NCBI GenBank assembly: GCA_963746255.1
Contig: CAVVAJ010000001.1
Location: 496,001-560,000 of the forward strand
Reading direction: 5' to 3'
DNA: 64,000 bases
Origin: DAOVXM01 sp963746255
GTDB lineage: Bacteria; Chloroflexota; Anaerolineae; Anaerolineales; UBA4823
The notes below the pieces were generated by a model. It was not told the DNA's origin. It searched no databases and saw only the letters and a list, made by a program, of their open reading frames with translations. The translations under genes were made by a program, and so were the position numbers. The stretch's first letter is position 1; every line of letters begins with the position of its first letter. Below, piece after piece: positions 1 through 7,306 of the stretch.

Positions 1-495
1 AACGGCATCGAAATCTACTGTGATCGACCGCACTCTGAATGGTACGACGAAGCTGGTCACCTGCGGATGGGTACCGAGCCGCTTGATATTCAAGGTGTAC
101 TGAACGAGCTGAATAGCAGCGGAAATAGGGTGAGGACACATCCAGGGATAGTGCTCGGGCATATCCACCTGCATGTCGATTATCTCGATCCTGCGGTCGA
201 TTTCTACCAGCGTATCCTGGGCCTCGATTTGATTGCTTCCTTGGCTGATTCAGCCGCGTTTCTTTCGGCAGACGGCTACCACCACCACGTCGGGTTGAAC
301 ACCTGGAATGGAGCCGGTGCCGCGCCGCCCCCACCCAATTCGGTCGGTCTGCGCTATTTCTCGCTCGAACTGCCGGATGAAGCCTCTCGCTCAGAGCTGC
401 TCGAACGTATTGATCAAGCCGGTATCGCCTCCCAATTGCACGCAGATGGCTTATTAGTATCAGACCCCGCAAAAAATAATATTCTGATTACCTAA
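1..495 (+). CDS. VOC-family ring-cleavage dioxygenase (CatE-like), 3' part
   Basis: The reading frame is open from the first base, so the start lies outside the window; 164 residues are visible. It opens with NGIEIYCDRP followed by a Trp, the segment that closes the first glyoxalase/VOC module in catechol-2,3-dioxygenase CatE-type proteins. A second module starts with LGHIHLHVDYLD and carries YHHHVGLNTW, another family hallmark whose His residues are part of the metal site. Family members are soluble metal-dependent dioxygenases or glyoxalase-fold enzymes, so the exact substrate cannot be given. The C-terminus (SDPAKNNILIT) corresponds to the usual DPxGN ending. Family assignment is firm, activity is inferred. 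Confidence 0.85.
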   Translation, partial: NGIEIYCDRPHSEWYDEAGHLRMGTEPLDIQGVLNELNSSGNRVRTHPGIVLGHIHLHVDYLDPAVDFYQRILGLDLIASLADSAAFLSADGYHHHVGLNTWNGAGAAPPPPNSVGLRYFSLELPDEASRSELLERIDQAGIASQLHADGLLVSDPAKNNILIT

Positions 496-525
496 TCGTC
501 GAACAATCAGAGATAAATAATAATA

Positions 526-1173
526 TCAATGACCGATCACCATATCGATAATACCCAATTCAGCCAGGCCGTCGACCATCAACTGGACTGCCAGCGCTGC
601 CAGTAGGACACCAAAGATCGCCTCGGTTACCGCCAGGCGGGACGGGTCAAGGTGTTTGGCTAGTTTATTCATGTTCGTGAAGACCAGCCAATCTAACACT
701 CCAACGAGCAGTACCAATCCAATCAGCACGAGCAGGTATGCAATCGAATTTATTTCGCTGGACGCGATCACCAACGCCGCGATTCCGGCCGGGTTGAGCA
801 GGTAGGGGACCGCCAGCGGGTATAAGGCCATCTTCATCAGGTCACGCCCTTCGGCTTTCTCATGATGGTCCTCCTTGCCTGGGCTAATCAACATATGTAA
901 AGCCAGCAGCAGCAGTACGATCCCACCAGCGATATTCGCTGCGCCGGGAGTGAAATGCAACAATCGCATTAAGAACCAGCCCAGGAATACCAGCATCAGC
1001 GCGGTGCTGACACCTGTTGCCACCATTTTCTTGGCAACTTTGCGCTGAACATCACATCCCAAACCTCTCGTTAGATCCAAAAAGGGGACCAGGGCAATTT
1101 TTGGCCCCATACCGATCAGCAGTAAGATGAATAAATCGAATATTATATAGAACTCAATTCCTTCCAAGTTCAT
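526..1173 (-). CDS. MarC-family (UPF0056) inner-membrane protein
   Basis: A 215-residue very hydrophobic protein with about six membrane spans. The early segment with MGPKIALVPFLDLTRG and the later YPLAVPYLLNPAGIAAL match the two Pro/Gly-rich repeat halves of MarC/UPF0056 proteins, whose function is unsettled. The frame is open back to an ATG at 1194, but that codon has no ribosome-binding site; the ATG at 1173 (MNLEGIEF) sits behind a weak AGAAGA and starts at the first membrane span, so it is preferred. Convergent with the dioxygenase; no operon partner. Confidence 0.85.
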   Translation of the reverse strand: MNLEGIEFYIIFDLFILLLIGMGPKIALVPFLDLTRGLGCDVQRKVAKKMVATGVSTALMLVFLGWFLMRLLHFTPGAANIAGGIVLLLLALHMLISPGKEDHHEKAEGRDLMKMALYPLAVPYLLNPAGIAALVIASSEINSIAYLLVLIGLVLLVGVLDWLVFTNMNKLAKHLDPSRLAVTEAIFGVLLAALAVQLMVDGLAELGIIDMVIGH

Positions 1174-1268
1174 AATTAATCTTCTGGGAAGCATTTTGTT
1201 GGCTAGTAAAATATGAGCTACACTACTCCGCTGGGCTGGTATTGGGAAAGATCAGTTTTCCAGCTCTA

Positions 1269-2007
1269 TCACCGAATGTCAAGACAAATGTATCCCCATC
1301 CAACTCGCAGCCGTCTACCTGAACAAGCTAACCAACTCTTGATTCCCCGTTCACTCCCACCGAGCAGGTAACCGTTGACTAACGTGGCTAGGATGGAGAT
1401 GATCCCGGCTAGAATTCCCAGCGAACCGACCAGATCGATCATGCTGCTGAAATTGAGCACCAAGCCCGCCACGGTCAGCACCAATAAGGCGATATTGGGG
1501 CCTGTCCGAATGTCGGCTGAATCTTCGCAGCAGCTTCTTCGTAACGAGCATTGATAAATAATCTAATTGCTAGAGAAATCAGCATCATCACGATCAAAGA
1601 TTTGGTAATCTCGGAGGGGCTTCTTGTACTCCCCTGAGCAGCAAGAGTAGTACAAGAGATCGGTAGATGATGGTTATCACCATCATAAGTACCATTAATC
1701 CCAAGGAAAACCCAACATTTCCTTTTGCGACTTCTGCAAGTTTAGATAGGAAAGGCGCACCCGCGGCGGTTGAAAGCAGGATTCATCCAATTCTCACCGA
1801 CTCATCCAGGGGCATGATCAGGGTTATGATATATGCAATCGCAGGAATCAAAATGAAGTTTGCCAGTACTGCAAGAATGACGAGTTTAACACTCTTGAGG
1901 GGGGCAATCAACTGGTCCATTTTAAGGCTCAATCCCATACTTGACATACTACCGATAACAAAAACCAAGATGGACAACATTGCTAAAGTTTCCAAAATCT
2001 CAGTCAT
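1269..2007 (-). pseudogene. decayed bile acid:sodium symporter (SBF) family gene
   Basis: Read on the minus strand from an ATG at 2007, the first 74 residues (TEILETLAMLSILVFVIGSM, then MGLSLKMDQLIAPLKSVK) are a clear SBF-type N-terminus. After DESVRIG the frame hits a stop; shifting frame recovers ILLSTAAGAPFLSKLAEVAK and a membrane span, then a second shift recovers EITKSLIVMMLISLAI with INARYEEAAAKIQPTFGQ, then a third recovers LTVAGLVLNFSSMIDLVG down to LLGGSERGIKS, where similarity ends. At least three frameshifts plus loss of the C-terminus mean it cannot make a working transporter. Family members move organic anions with sodium. There is no intact copy in the window. Confidence 0.85.
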
Positions 2008-2258
2008 GTTCTACTCTCCTCAAGATGTGGGTTCGGGGCTAATAATCGGTGGTCGGTCTTTCGAAGCTTCCATTCTTCTCGAAGCGCAAGTTGGGAGTAG
2101 ATCCCGGATATCATACGGTTGTTATCGGATTATAAACGCAAGATTTCGCAACGGAGCATAAATACTGCAACTCAACGTTAACAGATAAGTTCATGATCAA
2201 CTATCAGTCAGTACTGGTGCCATCTTGGAATTCGCAAGAGTGTTTATTCATTTTACAC

Positions 2259-2287
2259 TTGACATAATAGAACTATTGTTCTATTAT
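2259..2287 (+). promoter_or_regulatory. sigma70-type promoter of the GyrI-like gene
   Basis: TTGACA at 2259-2264 and TATTAT at 2282-2287 are separated by 17 bp, an almost consensus promoter. The start codon of the GyrI-like gene is at 2333, giving a leader of about 40 nt with a strong AGGAGG at 2320-2325. The same hexamers and spacing occur at the padR promoter in this window. Confidence 0.75.
2264..2287. promoter_or_regulatory. perfect palindromic operator, LexA-box-like (GAAC-N4-GTTC)
   Basis: Two perfect 10-bp arms, ATAATAGAAC at 2264-2273 and GTTCTATTAT at 2278-2287, surround the spacer TATT. The palindrome fills the gap between the -35 and -10 elements and covers the -10, so a bound protein would block transcription. 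Its core fits the Gram-positive LexA box GAAC-N4-GTTC, which has also been described for the chloroflexotan Dehalococcoides. The downstream gene is GyrI/SbmC-like, and sbmC is a LexA target in E. coli, which fits. A TetR or MarR repressor is the alternative. Confidence 0.6.
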
Positions 2288-2332
2288 CAATTATATATGA
2301 AACCTGAGTCATCCCCAACAGGAGGTCTACTC

Positions 2333-2789
2333 ATGACATACGACTGCCAAATCAATGAACAAGAAGAGCAACCTGTCCTATCCATCCGCACGCGCGGCTC
2401 TCCAGGACTTACCCACTGCTCTCGGTCGTGCATATGGGGCAATCGCGGAATACCTGGAAGAACTCGGTGAGCCCCCGAGCGGCGCGCCATTTGCCGGGTA
2501 CTACAATATGGATATGCAAAATCTTGATCTCGAGATCGGTTTCCCAGTCGCAAAGCAACTTACTGGACGGGGCGAGATTCAAAGTGGACACATCCAAGAG
2601 GGGAAGGTGGCAACGACCATTTACACAGGCCCGTACAACGCAATTGAACCGGCCTACAATGCGCTAACAGCATTTATCCAGGATAATGGGTACGAAGCCA
2701 TTGGTGTGGCCTATGAATTCTATCTGAATGATCCAAGTGAAACACCTGTGGAGGAACTGCAAACAAGAATCCTATTTCCTCTGAAATAA
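2333..2789 (+). pseudogene. GyrI-like small-molecule-binding domain protein, single frameshift
   Basis: The gene starts at ATG 2333 behind AGGAGG with MTYDCQINEQEEQPVLSIRT, the usual N-terminus of GyrI-like (SHS2 fold) proteins. Around 2390-2400, in a CG-rich run, the frame moves by one base (one extra base) and continues as ALQDLPTALGRAYGAIAEYL to the normal end LFPLK at 2789. Together the two parts make a full-length domain of about 150 residues. Family members bind hydrophobic or cationic ligands, and E. coli SbmC/GyrI protects gyrase. Either the gene is newly broken or the base is an assembly error; the promoter and operator look intact. Confidence 0.75.
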
Positions 2790-2846
2790 TCACGTTTGAA
2801 ACAGAATTTCCCAGCGTCGAATATTACCGGAGTGTGCTGGCATAAT

Positions 2847-2882
2847 AAGAACTGCCCGATAGCTGCCGTCGGGCAGTTCTTT
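2847..2882. terminator. bidirectional hairpin terminator
   Basis: A perfect 13-bp stem (AAGAACTGCCCGA at 2847-2859 and its complement at 2869-2882) with a loop of about nine bases lies between the convergent GyrI-like and panE-like genes. Short T-rich flanks occur on both sides, so it can serve both genes. Confidence 0.75.
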
Positions 2883-2934
2883 GCGGAGTTTTCAAACCAA
2901 TAATCAATTACTGGATGTCATCTCAGCTCATCAA

Positions 2935-3870
2935 TCATCCAACAGTGTCCTGTGCGCTCTCTTCTAAGACACTGATGATCTGCGTGAGTGTTTGGTTCAC
3001 AGGCACATCCACTCCGTGCACCTCTGCAAGCCGTACTACTTTACCCCCAAAGATTTCCATCTCGGTTTTGCGCCCCGCTTCAATGTCCTGCAGCATCGAA
3101 GTTTTACCGTTTGGCGAGAGTGTATGCAAGAAGTCATACCAATCTGCAATCTCCTGCTCACGTAGATCAATCCCCTCCAATTTGGCTAACACCAACGCCT
3201 CCCGCATCGCCGCTTCCATTAACATTTGGGCATCGGCAGAGCGTTGGAACACGCCATAGGATGCGCGCATCACCGCCGAAGCTGCGTTCATACCGACGTT
3301 GACCATGAACTTCCACCACATGACTTGCAGCATATCTACCGGGATCTCGTAGAGGATATCTGTACACTCAAACGCCGCTTGCACCCTTATCACCCTTTCG
3401 CTAAATACTTTGTTCTGCGCCTCGCCGAAATAGTGTTTGCCCGGTTTGGTGAAGTTAATCCGGTTGCCATGCCGTATAGCATCGATGCCAACCGATAAAC
3501 CGTACATGACCTTATCTATCCCGTATACTGTGGCGATGATCTCTTCAGAGTCCAACCCATTCATCATCGACAGGATGATCGTGTGCTCACCAACCAGTTT
3601 TTCTAAAGACGGCAGTACCTCAGCCAGTTGGTGGTGCTTCAAGGCAACGATGATGAGATCGGCGGTACCATCGGGTGCCAGGGGGTCGACAACGGGAAAT
3701 AGCATGCGCTGCCCATTCACCACTAATCCTGCCTCGCTGAGACGTTTTGCCCGCTCACCCTCCGCAATCAGCGCTGTGCTAAACTCGGTGCATTGATCGA
3801 ACTGGGTGGCGAAATAGGAACCGATCGCACCAGCACCCAGTATCATGATGTTATGTATTTCATCCGTCAT
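2935..3870 (-). CDS. panE: 2-dehydropantoate 2-reductase (ApbA/PanE family)
   Basis: A 311-residue cytoplasmic NADPH-dependent reductase; the family enzyme reduces ketopantoate to pantoate in pantothenate/CoA synthesis. The N-terminal Rossmann fold shows ILGAGAIGSYFA (GxGxxG) at residues 10-21. Further on are VALKHHQL, with the Lys of the active site region, and SMMNGLDSEE, the family's NG motif. The C-terminal helical domain carries KFMVNVGMNAASAV, corresponding to the Lys/Asn substrate-binding stretch, and the Ser/Asp-rich SMLQDIEAGRKTE signature. Length is normal. ATG 3870 follows AGGAATA. No other pantothenate gene is adjacent, so a different 2-oxoacid substrate is possible. Confidence 0.85.
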   Translation of the reverse strand: MTDEIHNIMILGAGAIGSYFATQFDQCTEFSTALIAEGERAKRLSEAGLVVNGQRMLFPVVDPLAPDGTADLIIVALKHHQLAEVLPSLEKLVGEHTIILSMMNGLDSEEIIATVYGIDKVMYGLSVGIDAIRHGNRINFTKPGKHYFGEAQNKVFSERVIRVQAAFECTDILYEIPVDMLQVMWWKFMVNVGMNAASAVMRASYGVFQRSADAQMLMEAAMREALVLAKLEGIDLREQEIADWYDFLHTLSPNGKTSMLQDIEAGRKTEMEIFGGKVVRLAEVHGVDVPVNQTLTQIISVLEESAQDTVG

Positions 3871-3968
3871 TGTTATTATTCCTATACTCAGCGAATTCGG
3901 CCACTCATTTGGCCGAGTATATTTAATTTACAGCTATAATATCCTGGAAGTATCTGCAGGAGCCAAAC

Positions 3969-4421
3969 ATGGCATCAGAAAATATTGTACCCGAAGAAGA
4001 CACTTCATTCATTGCTTCCCTACCTGAACACTTCAGTAGTACACCTATCCCCCCGATCTTCAAAGAGATGAACGGTCGGATTATTGACTACAACCTCGCT
4101 GCGGGTACGCTGACCTGCCAATTCCCCGTCGAAGAACGTTACCAGAACCCGTATGGGACGATGCAGGGCGGTATGATCGCCGCCGCGATCGATAACACCA
4201 TCGGCCCATTGAGCGCACTGGTCGCACCGCCCAACGTCACACGCCAGCTGGAAATCCGCTACAAACGCCCGATCACAGCTGAACATCGCATCATCACCAT
4301 CACTGCGACGCTCCAATCCCGGCCAGATCCGTACCTGATTTTCCTTGCTCAGGTGCGTACGGACACTGGTGAGCTGGCCGCAACCGCGAAAGCCCGCCAC
4401 TTCATCTTACCGCAGAAGTAA
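3969..4421 (+). CDS. hotdog-fold thioesterase, PaaI-like
   Basis: A 150-residue protein with the PaaI/hotdog signature: NPYGTMQGGMIAAAIDNTIG at about residues 58-77, where the G-G-M-I-A-A helix contains the Asp that activates water in acyl-CoA thioesterases of this group. It then continues with the typical LEIRYKRPI strand and a final AxAKARHFIL strand. Start ATG 3969 has AGGAG ten bases upstream. It probably hydrolyses an aryl- or acyl-CoA, but the substrate is not readable from sequence. It is followed co-directionally by the lipoprotein hydrolase after 60 bases. Confidence 0.85.
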   Translation: MASENIVPEEDTSFIASLPEHFSSTPIPPIFKEMNGRIIDYNLAAGTLTCQFPVEERYQNPYGTMQGGMIAAAIDNTIGPLSALVAPPNVTRQLEIRYKRPITAEHRIITITATLQSRPDPYLIFLAQVRTDTGELAATAKARHFILPQK

Positions 4422-4481
4422 CCAACACTGCCGTACCGCAACCGCTGAACCTTATAATCATCGTACTCCGGAGGGAACCAT

Positions 4482-5867
4482 ATGTTAAGGCTTTACCTCT
4501 CGCTTTGCCTGCTGCTGAGCTTAATTGCCTGCGGTGGAGAACCGCTGCCAAGAACAGCAAACGAGTTAGTGTTCTTCGAAACCGGTCCATTCAAACTCAA
4601 TGGCACGCTCCGTTTCCCACCAGGGGAAGGTCCTTTTCCAGTAGTCCTGTTCATCCATGGCGACGGTCCCAATGACCGCACTTCTGGCGGAAGCTACCTG
4701 CCTATCATGGAGCGGATGCTGCACAGCGGCTATGCCGTATTCTCGTGGGATAAACCGGGAACGGGCGCTTCTATCGGTGAGATCGATCGCTCCAACCTGA
4801 TTGCAGACCGCGTTCAAATCGTCCATGCCGCACGCCAAGCCATAGCTGAGCATGAGCTGATTGATCCGAACCAGATCGGCTACTGGGCGATCAGCCAGGG
4901 TGGCTTTGTCATGCCGCGCTACTTTGAATACTATCCCGGGACTGCCTTCTTCATCTGTATTTCTTGCTCCGGAGAACCAGGTGTAGAGCAGGGCGCCTAC
5001 ATCGTCGCCTCGCAAGCAGTCTGTGCTGGGCTGCCGCCTGAACAAAAGCAGTCTGTTAAAGAGATTATCAGTGCCGCCTCACGCTCCCAGGCTTATGAGG
5101 ATTATGTACGTGCATATTCCAAATTGGATGGTTACCCTGCGCTGGCTGATATCGACGAGTTGGGTTTCCGGATTGGCGTGCGCCCGGAGAGCGAATGGCA
5201 TGCCGACGATCTGCAGGGGGAATACTTCAAAGACCCGGTCGAGTCAATCTCCCAAACTGATTTCCCCATCCTGGCCTTCTTCGGCGAGTTGGATACCCAG
5301 GTGGATCCCAAGCAGGGTACGGCAGCTTACCAGCAAGCCTTGCTCGCAGTGGGCAATCCGCTATCAAAAGTCGTTTTGCTACCAGGCGTCGACCACACAC
5401 TGGTAGCAGCAGAAACCGGCTGTCTGTCCGAACACAAACAGAGGCAGCGGGCGGATTGGACGAACTACTCCGCTGAATACCTAGAACTCACTGGAGAGTT
5501 GGCTGCGTTCCATCCAGGAGTAGTACCATCCAACACGCTACCTAAATTGGATTCTTTCGAGCGTAGGAATCAGATAAACTGCCGCGATAGCTCGTCGATA
5601 TGCGCCATCTCGTCGGAGCTCAGCTTGAAATCCATCGCTCCGGCGTTACCCTCGGCCTGCTCCACCTTTGAGGCTCCGGGGATCGCGACCACCGTTTCGC
5701 CATGGAAATTCACCAACCAATTCAGCGCGACTTGTGGGATGCTGGCTCCATGCGCCTGCCCGATCATTTTTAGTGCGTCGATCAGCGGTCGGGACTGCTC
5801 TAGCTTCCGCTGGATCATCATGCGTCTCGCCATTGGTGTACTCTCTACCAGCTTAGGGTTTACGTGA
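4482..5867 (+). CDS. alpha/beta-hydrolase lipoprotein, abnormal C-terminal extension
   Basis: Begins with a lipoprotein signal (LSLCLLLSLIAC, Cys at 17), so the enzyme should sit on the outside of the membrane. The hydrolase core follows: HGDGPNDRT (oxyanion loop), WAISQGG (nucleophile Ser), FGELDTQVDP (acid) and GVDHTLV (His). All catalytic parts lie before about codon 320. The frame then has no stop where the family normally ends (after WTNYSAEYLEL) and runs about 300 bases across the opposite strand of the aldo-keto reductase gene; that tail looks like antisense, not protein. A lost stop codon or small frameshift near 5500-5560 is likely. Start ATG 4482 has GGAGG upstream. Confidence 0.75.
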   Translation: MLRLYLSLCLLLSLIACGGEPLPRTANELVFFETGPFKLNGTLRFPPGEGPFPVVLFIHGDGPNDRTSGGSYLPIMERMLHSGYAVFSWDKPGTGASIGEIDRSNLIADRVQIVHAARQAIAEHELIDPNQIGYWAISQGGFVMPRYFEYYPGTAFFICISCSGEPGVEQGAYIVASQAVCAGLPPEQKQSVKEIISAASRSQAYEDYVRAYSKLDGYPALADIDELGFRIGVRPESEWHADDLQGEYFKDPVESISQTDFPILAFFGELDTQVDPKQGTAAYQQALLAVGNPLSKVVLLPGVDHTLVAAETGCLSEHKQRQRADWTNYSAEYLELTGELAAFHPGVVPSNTLPKLDSFERRNQINCRDSSSICAISSELSLKSIAPALPSACSTFEAPGIATTVSPWKFTNQFSATCGMLAPCACPIIFSASISGRDCSSFRWIIMRLAIGVLSTSLGFT

Positions 5868-6532
5868 AATTTCCCGCTCAACAAACCTGAAGCAATCGGT
5901 GACCAGGCGATAATGGTGATCCCTAATTCCTTGGCAGTAACCAAAATGCCGTTCTTCTCAATGGAGCGGTCCATTAGATGGTACTGCACTTGGTTGGATG
6001 CCAACGGATAGCCGCGCTTCGCTAAGGCGGCATGCGCCTTGCGCATCCGCTTGGCGCTGAAGTTGCTGACGCCAACCGATCGGATTAAACCGCCATCCAA
6101 TAAGTCCGCCATCGCATCCATCTCGGCTTCGGGATTCGAAAACGAGTAAGGTCGGTGGACCTGGTAGAGATCGATCGTGTATGGTGCTAGGTACCGCTGC
6201 CGGTCAGCGATGGTCTTGGGGATATTTCCAGCCGTACGCAGGATCGGGAACCATTTAGTAGCTATCCGTACATCACCATCCGGGATGTCAGCCGCCTGAA
6301 GTGCCTGTGCCAACCCTTGCTCAGATCTGCCCCGGCCGTACATTTCCGCCGTATCAAACCAGTTGATCCCGCCAGCCAGCGCAGCCCGGATGATCTCGTT
6401 CATTGTTCCCTGGCCCATCTCCTGGAACATGAAACGGAACACACCCTTGTTTCCTGAGAACTGCATCACACCCAATCCAATAGGGGTGATCTGGATTTCA
6501 GTCTGGCCTAGATTACGCAGGTTGTTTGCCAT
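5570..6532 (-). CDS. aldo/keto reductase
   Basis: A 320-residue NADPH-dependent oxidoreductase of the (beta/alpha)8 AKR family. The catalytic tetrad is visible: Asp and Tyr in WFDTAEMYGRGRSE, Lys in RIATKWFP, His in DLYQVHRPY. The later SNFSAKRM, ASNQVQYHLMDR and IAWSPIASGLL segments match the family in order, and the cofactor-binding AIPGASKVEQAEGNAGA lies near the C-terminus. Closest in flavour to YajO/Tas-type reductases, substrate unknown. Start ATG 6532 follows GGAGA. The 3' end overlaps the abnormal tail of the convergent hydrolase gene. Confidence 0.92.
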   Translation of the reverse strand: MANNLRNLGQTEIQITPIGLGVMQFSGNKGVFRFMFQEMGQGTMNEIIRAALAGGINWFDTAEMYGRGRSEQGLAQALQAADIPDGDVRIATKWFPILRTAGNIPKTIADRQRYLAPYTIDLYQVHRPYSFSNPEAEMDAMADLLDGGLIRSVGVSNFSAKRMRKAHAALAKRGYPLASNQVQYHLMDRSIEKNGILVTAKELGITIIAWSPIASGLLSGKFHVNPKLVESTPMARRMMIQRKLEQSRPLIDALKMIGQAHGASIPQVALNWLVNFHGETVVAIPGASKVEQAEGNAGAMDFKLSSDEMAHIDELSRQFI

Positions 6533-6599
6533 GTTTTTCTCCGATTTTAATTAAAATACATACTCGCTGAGCCGGAAGCGTTTCCAAGAAAGTTAGGAA

Positions 6600-7040
6600 C
6601 TACATCCAAGCCAATACCGCTATGACGAAAGCAGCAAGAAATACGAGCAAGAAAACTGTAATCATTATCCCAAGTACGTTGGAATAATTCCTGGGGTCGA
6701 TTTGATCAGTCTTATCCATCTTCCTGATTAATGGGAACAGCTTCCAGTAAAAGGAGGCGATCGAGATGGCCATTGCCAGGATGGACACCATCTTGGTAAG
6801 ATCATTGCCGGATAATAGAATAACAATCAACAGAGCGATAAAGATCAATTTTGACCCTGCCACCCAATACACCAAGTATTTTGCGAAGTCATGGATATCT
6901 GGCTGCTCTTTAGAAAGCTCCCAAGCCTTGAATATTCCAACCGCGTTGAACATTTTCGAGCCCGGAGCAAAGTATAGTGCCAGGATATTTACCGATTCAA
7001 TGATAATAAATATGGTAATGATCAGATCAAGGTAATCCAT
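6600..7040 (-). CDS. four-span membrane protein of unknown function
   Basis: A 146-residue protein with about four hydrophobic spans: an N-terminal one (LIITIFIIIESVNILALYF), two central ones and a C-terminal one (VLGIMITVFLLVFLAAFVIA). Short charged loops (KMDKTDQIDPRN) separate them. I do not recognise a family. Start ATG 7040 follows GAAGAG. It lies upstream of, and on the same strand as, the aldo-keto reductase with a gap of 67 bases, so co-transcription is possible. Confidence 0.65.
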   Translation of the reverse strand: MDYLDLIITIFIIIESVNILALYFAPGSKMFNAVGIFKAWELSKEQPDIHDFAKYLVYWVAGSKLIFIALLIVILLSGNDLTKMVSILAMAISIASFYWKLFPLIRKMDKTDQIDPRNYSNVLGIMITVFLLVFLAAFVIAVLAWM

Positions 7041-7306
7041 TCAATCTCTTCAATCAGCCTCTCGATGGTTGTCAAACCAATTATTCATTACCGATACCGG
7101 CTATGCCGCCGGTCACCAGACACTTTTTTCCGTTCAGCAAATCTTGTTTTTACGTATCAACCATCCCCCATCCTCGTGCAGCCTGTTCCACATTGGTATG
7201 GTAGTTGCCATCTACCAACTCATCTCCCCTCCCAAAAATCACAACTTAGAAGACGGCGCTGGAATCCAGCTGCGCCACTTATTCATTTCGAACATGCCTC
7301 AAATGT

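Noticed and set aside
1667..2161. A 164-codon plus-strand frame
   Set aside because: It is the antisense of the decayed bile-acid symporter gene; the minus strand has clear family similarity while this frame has none.
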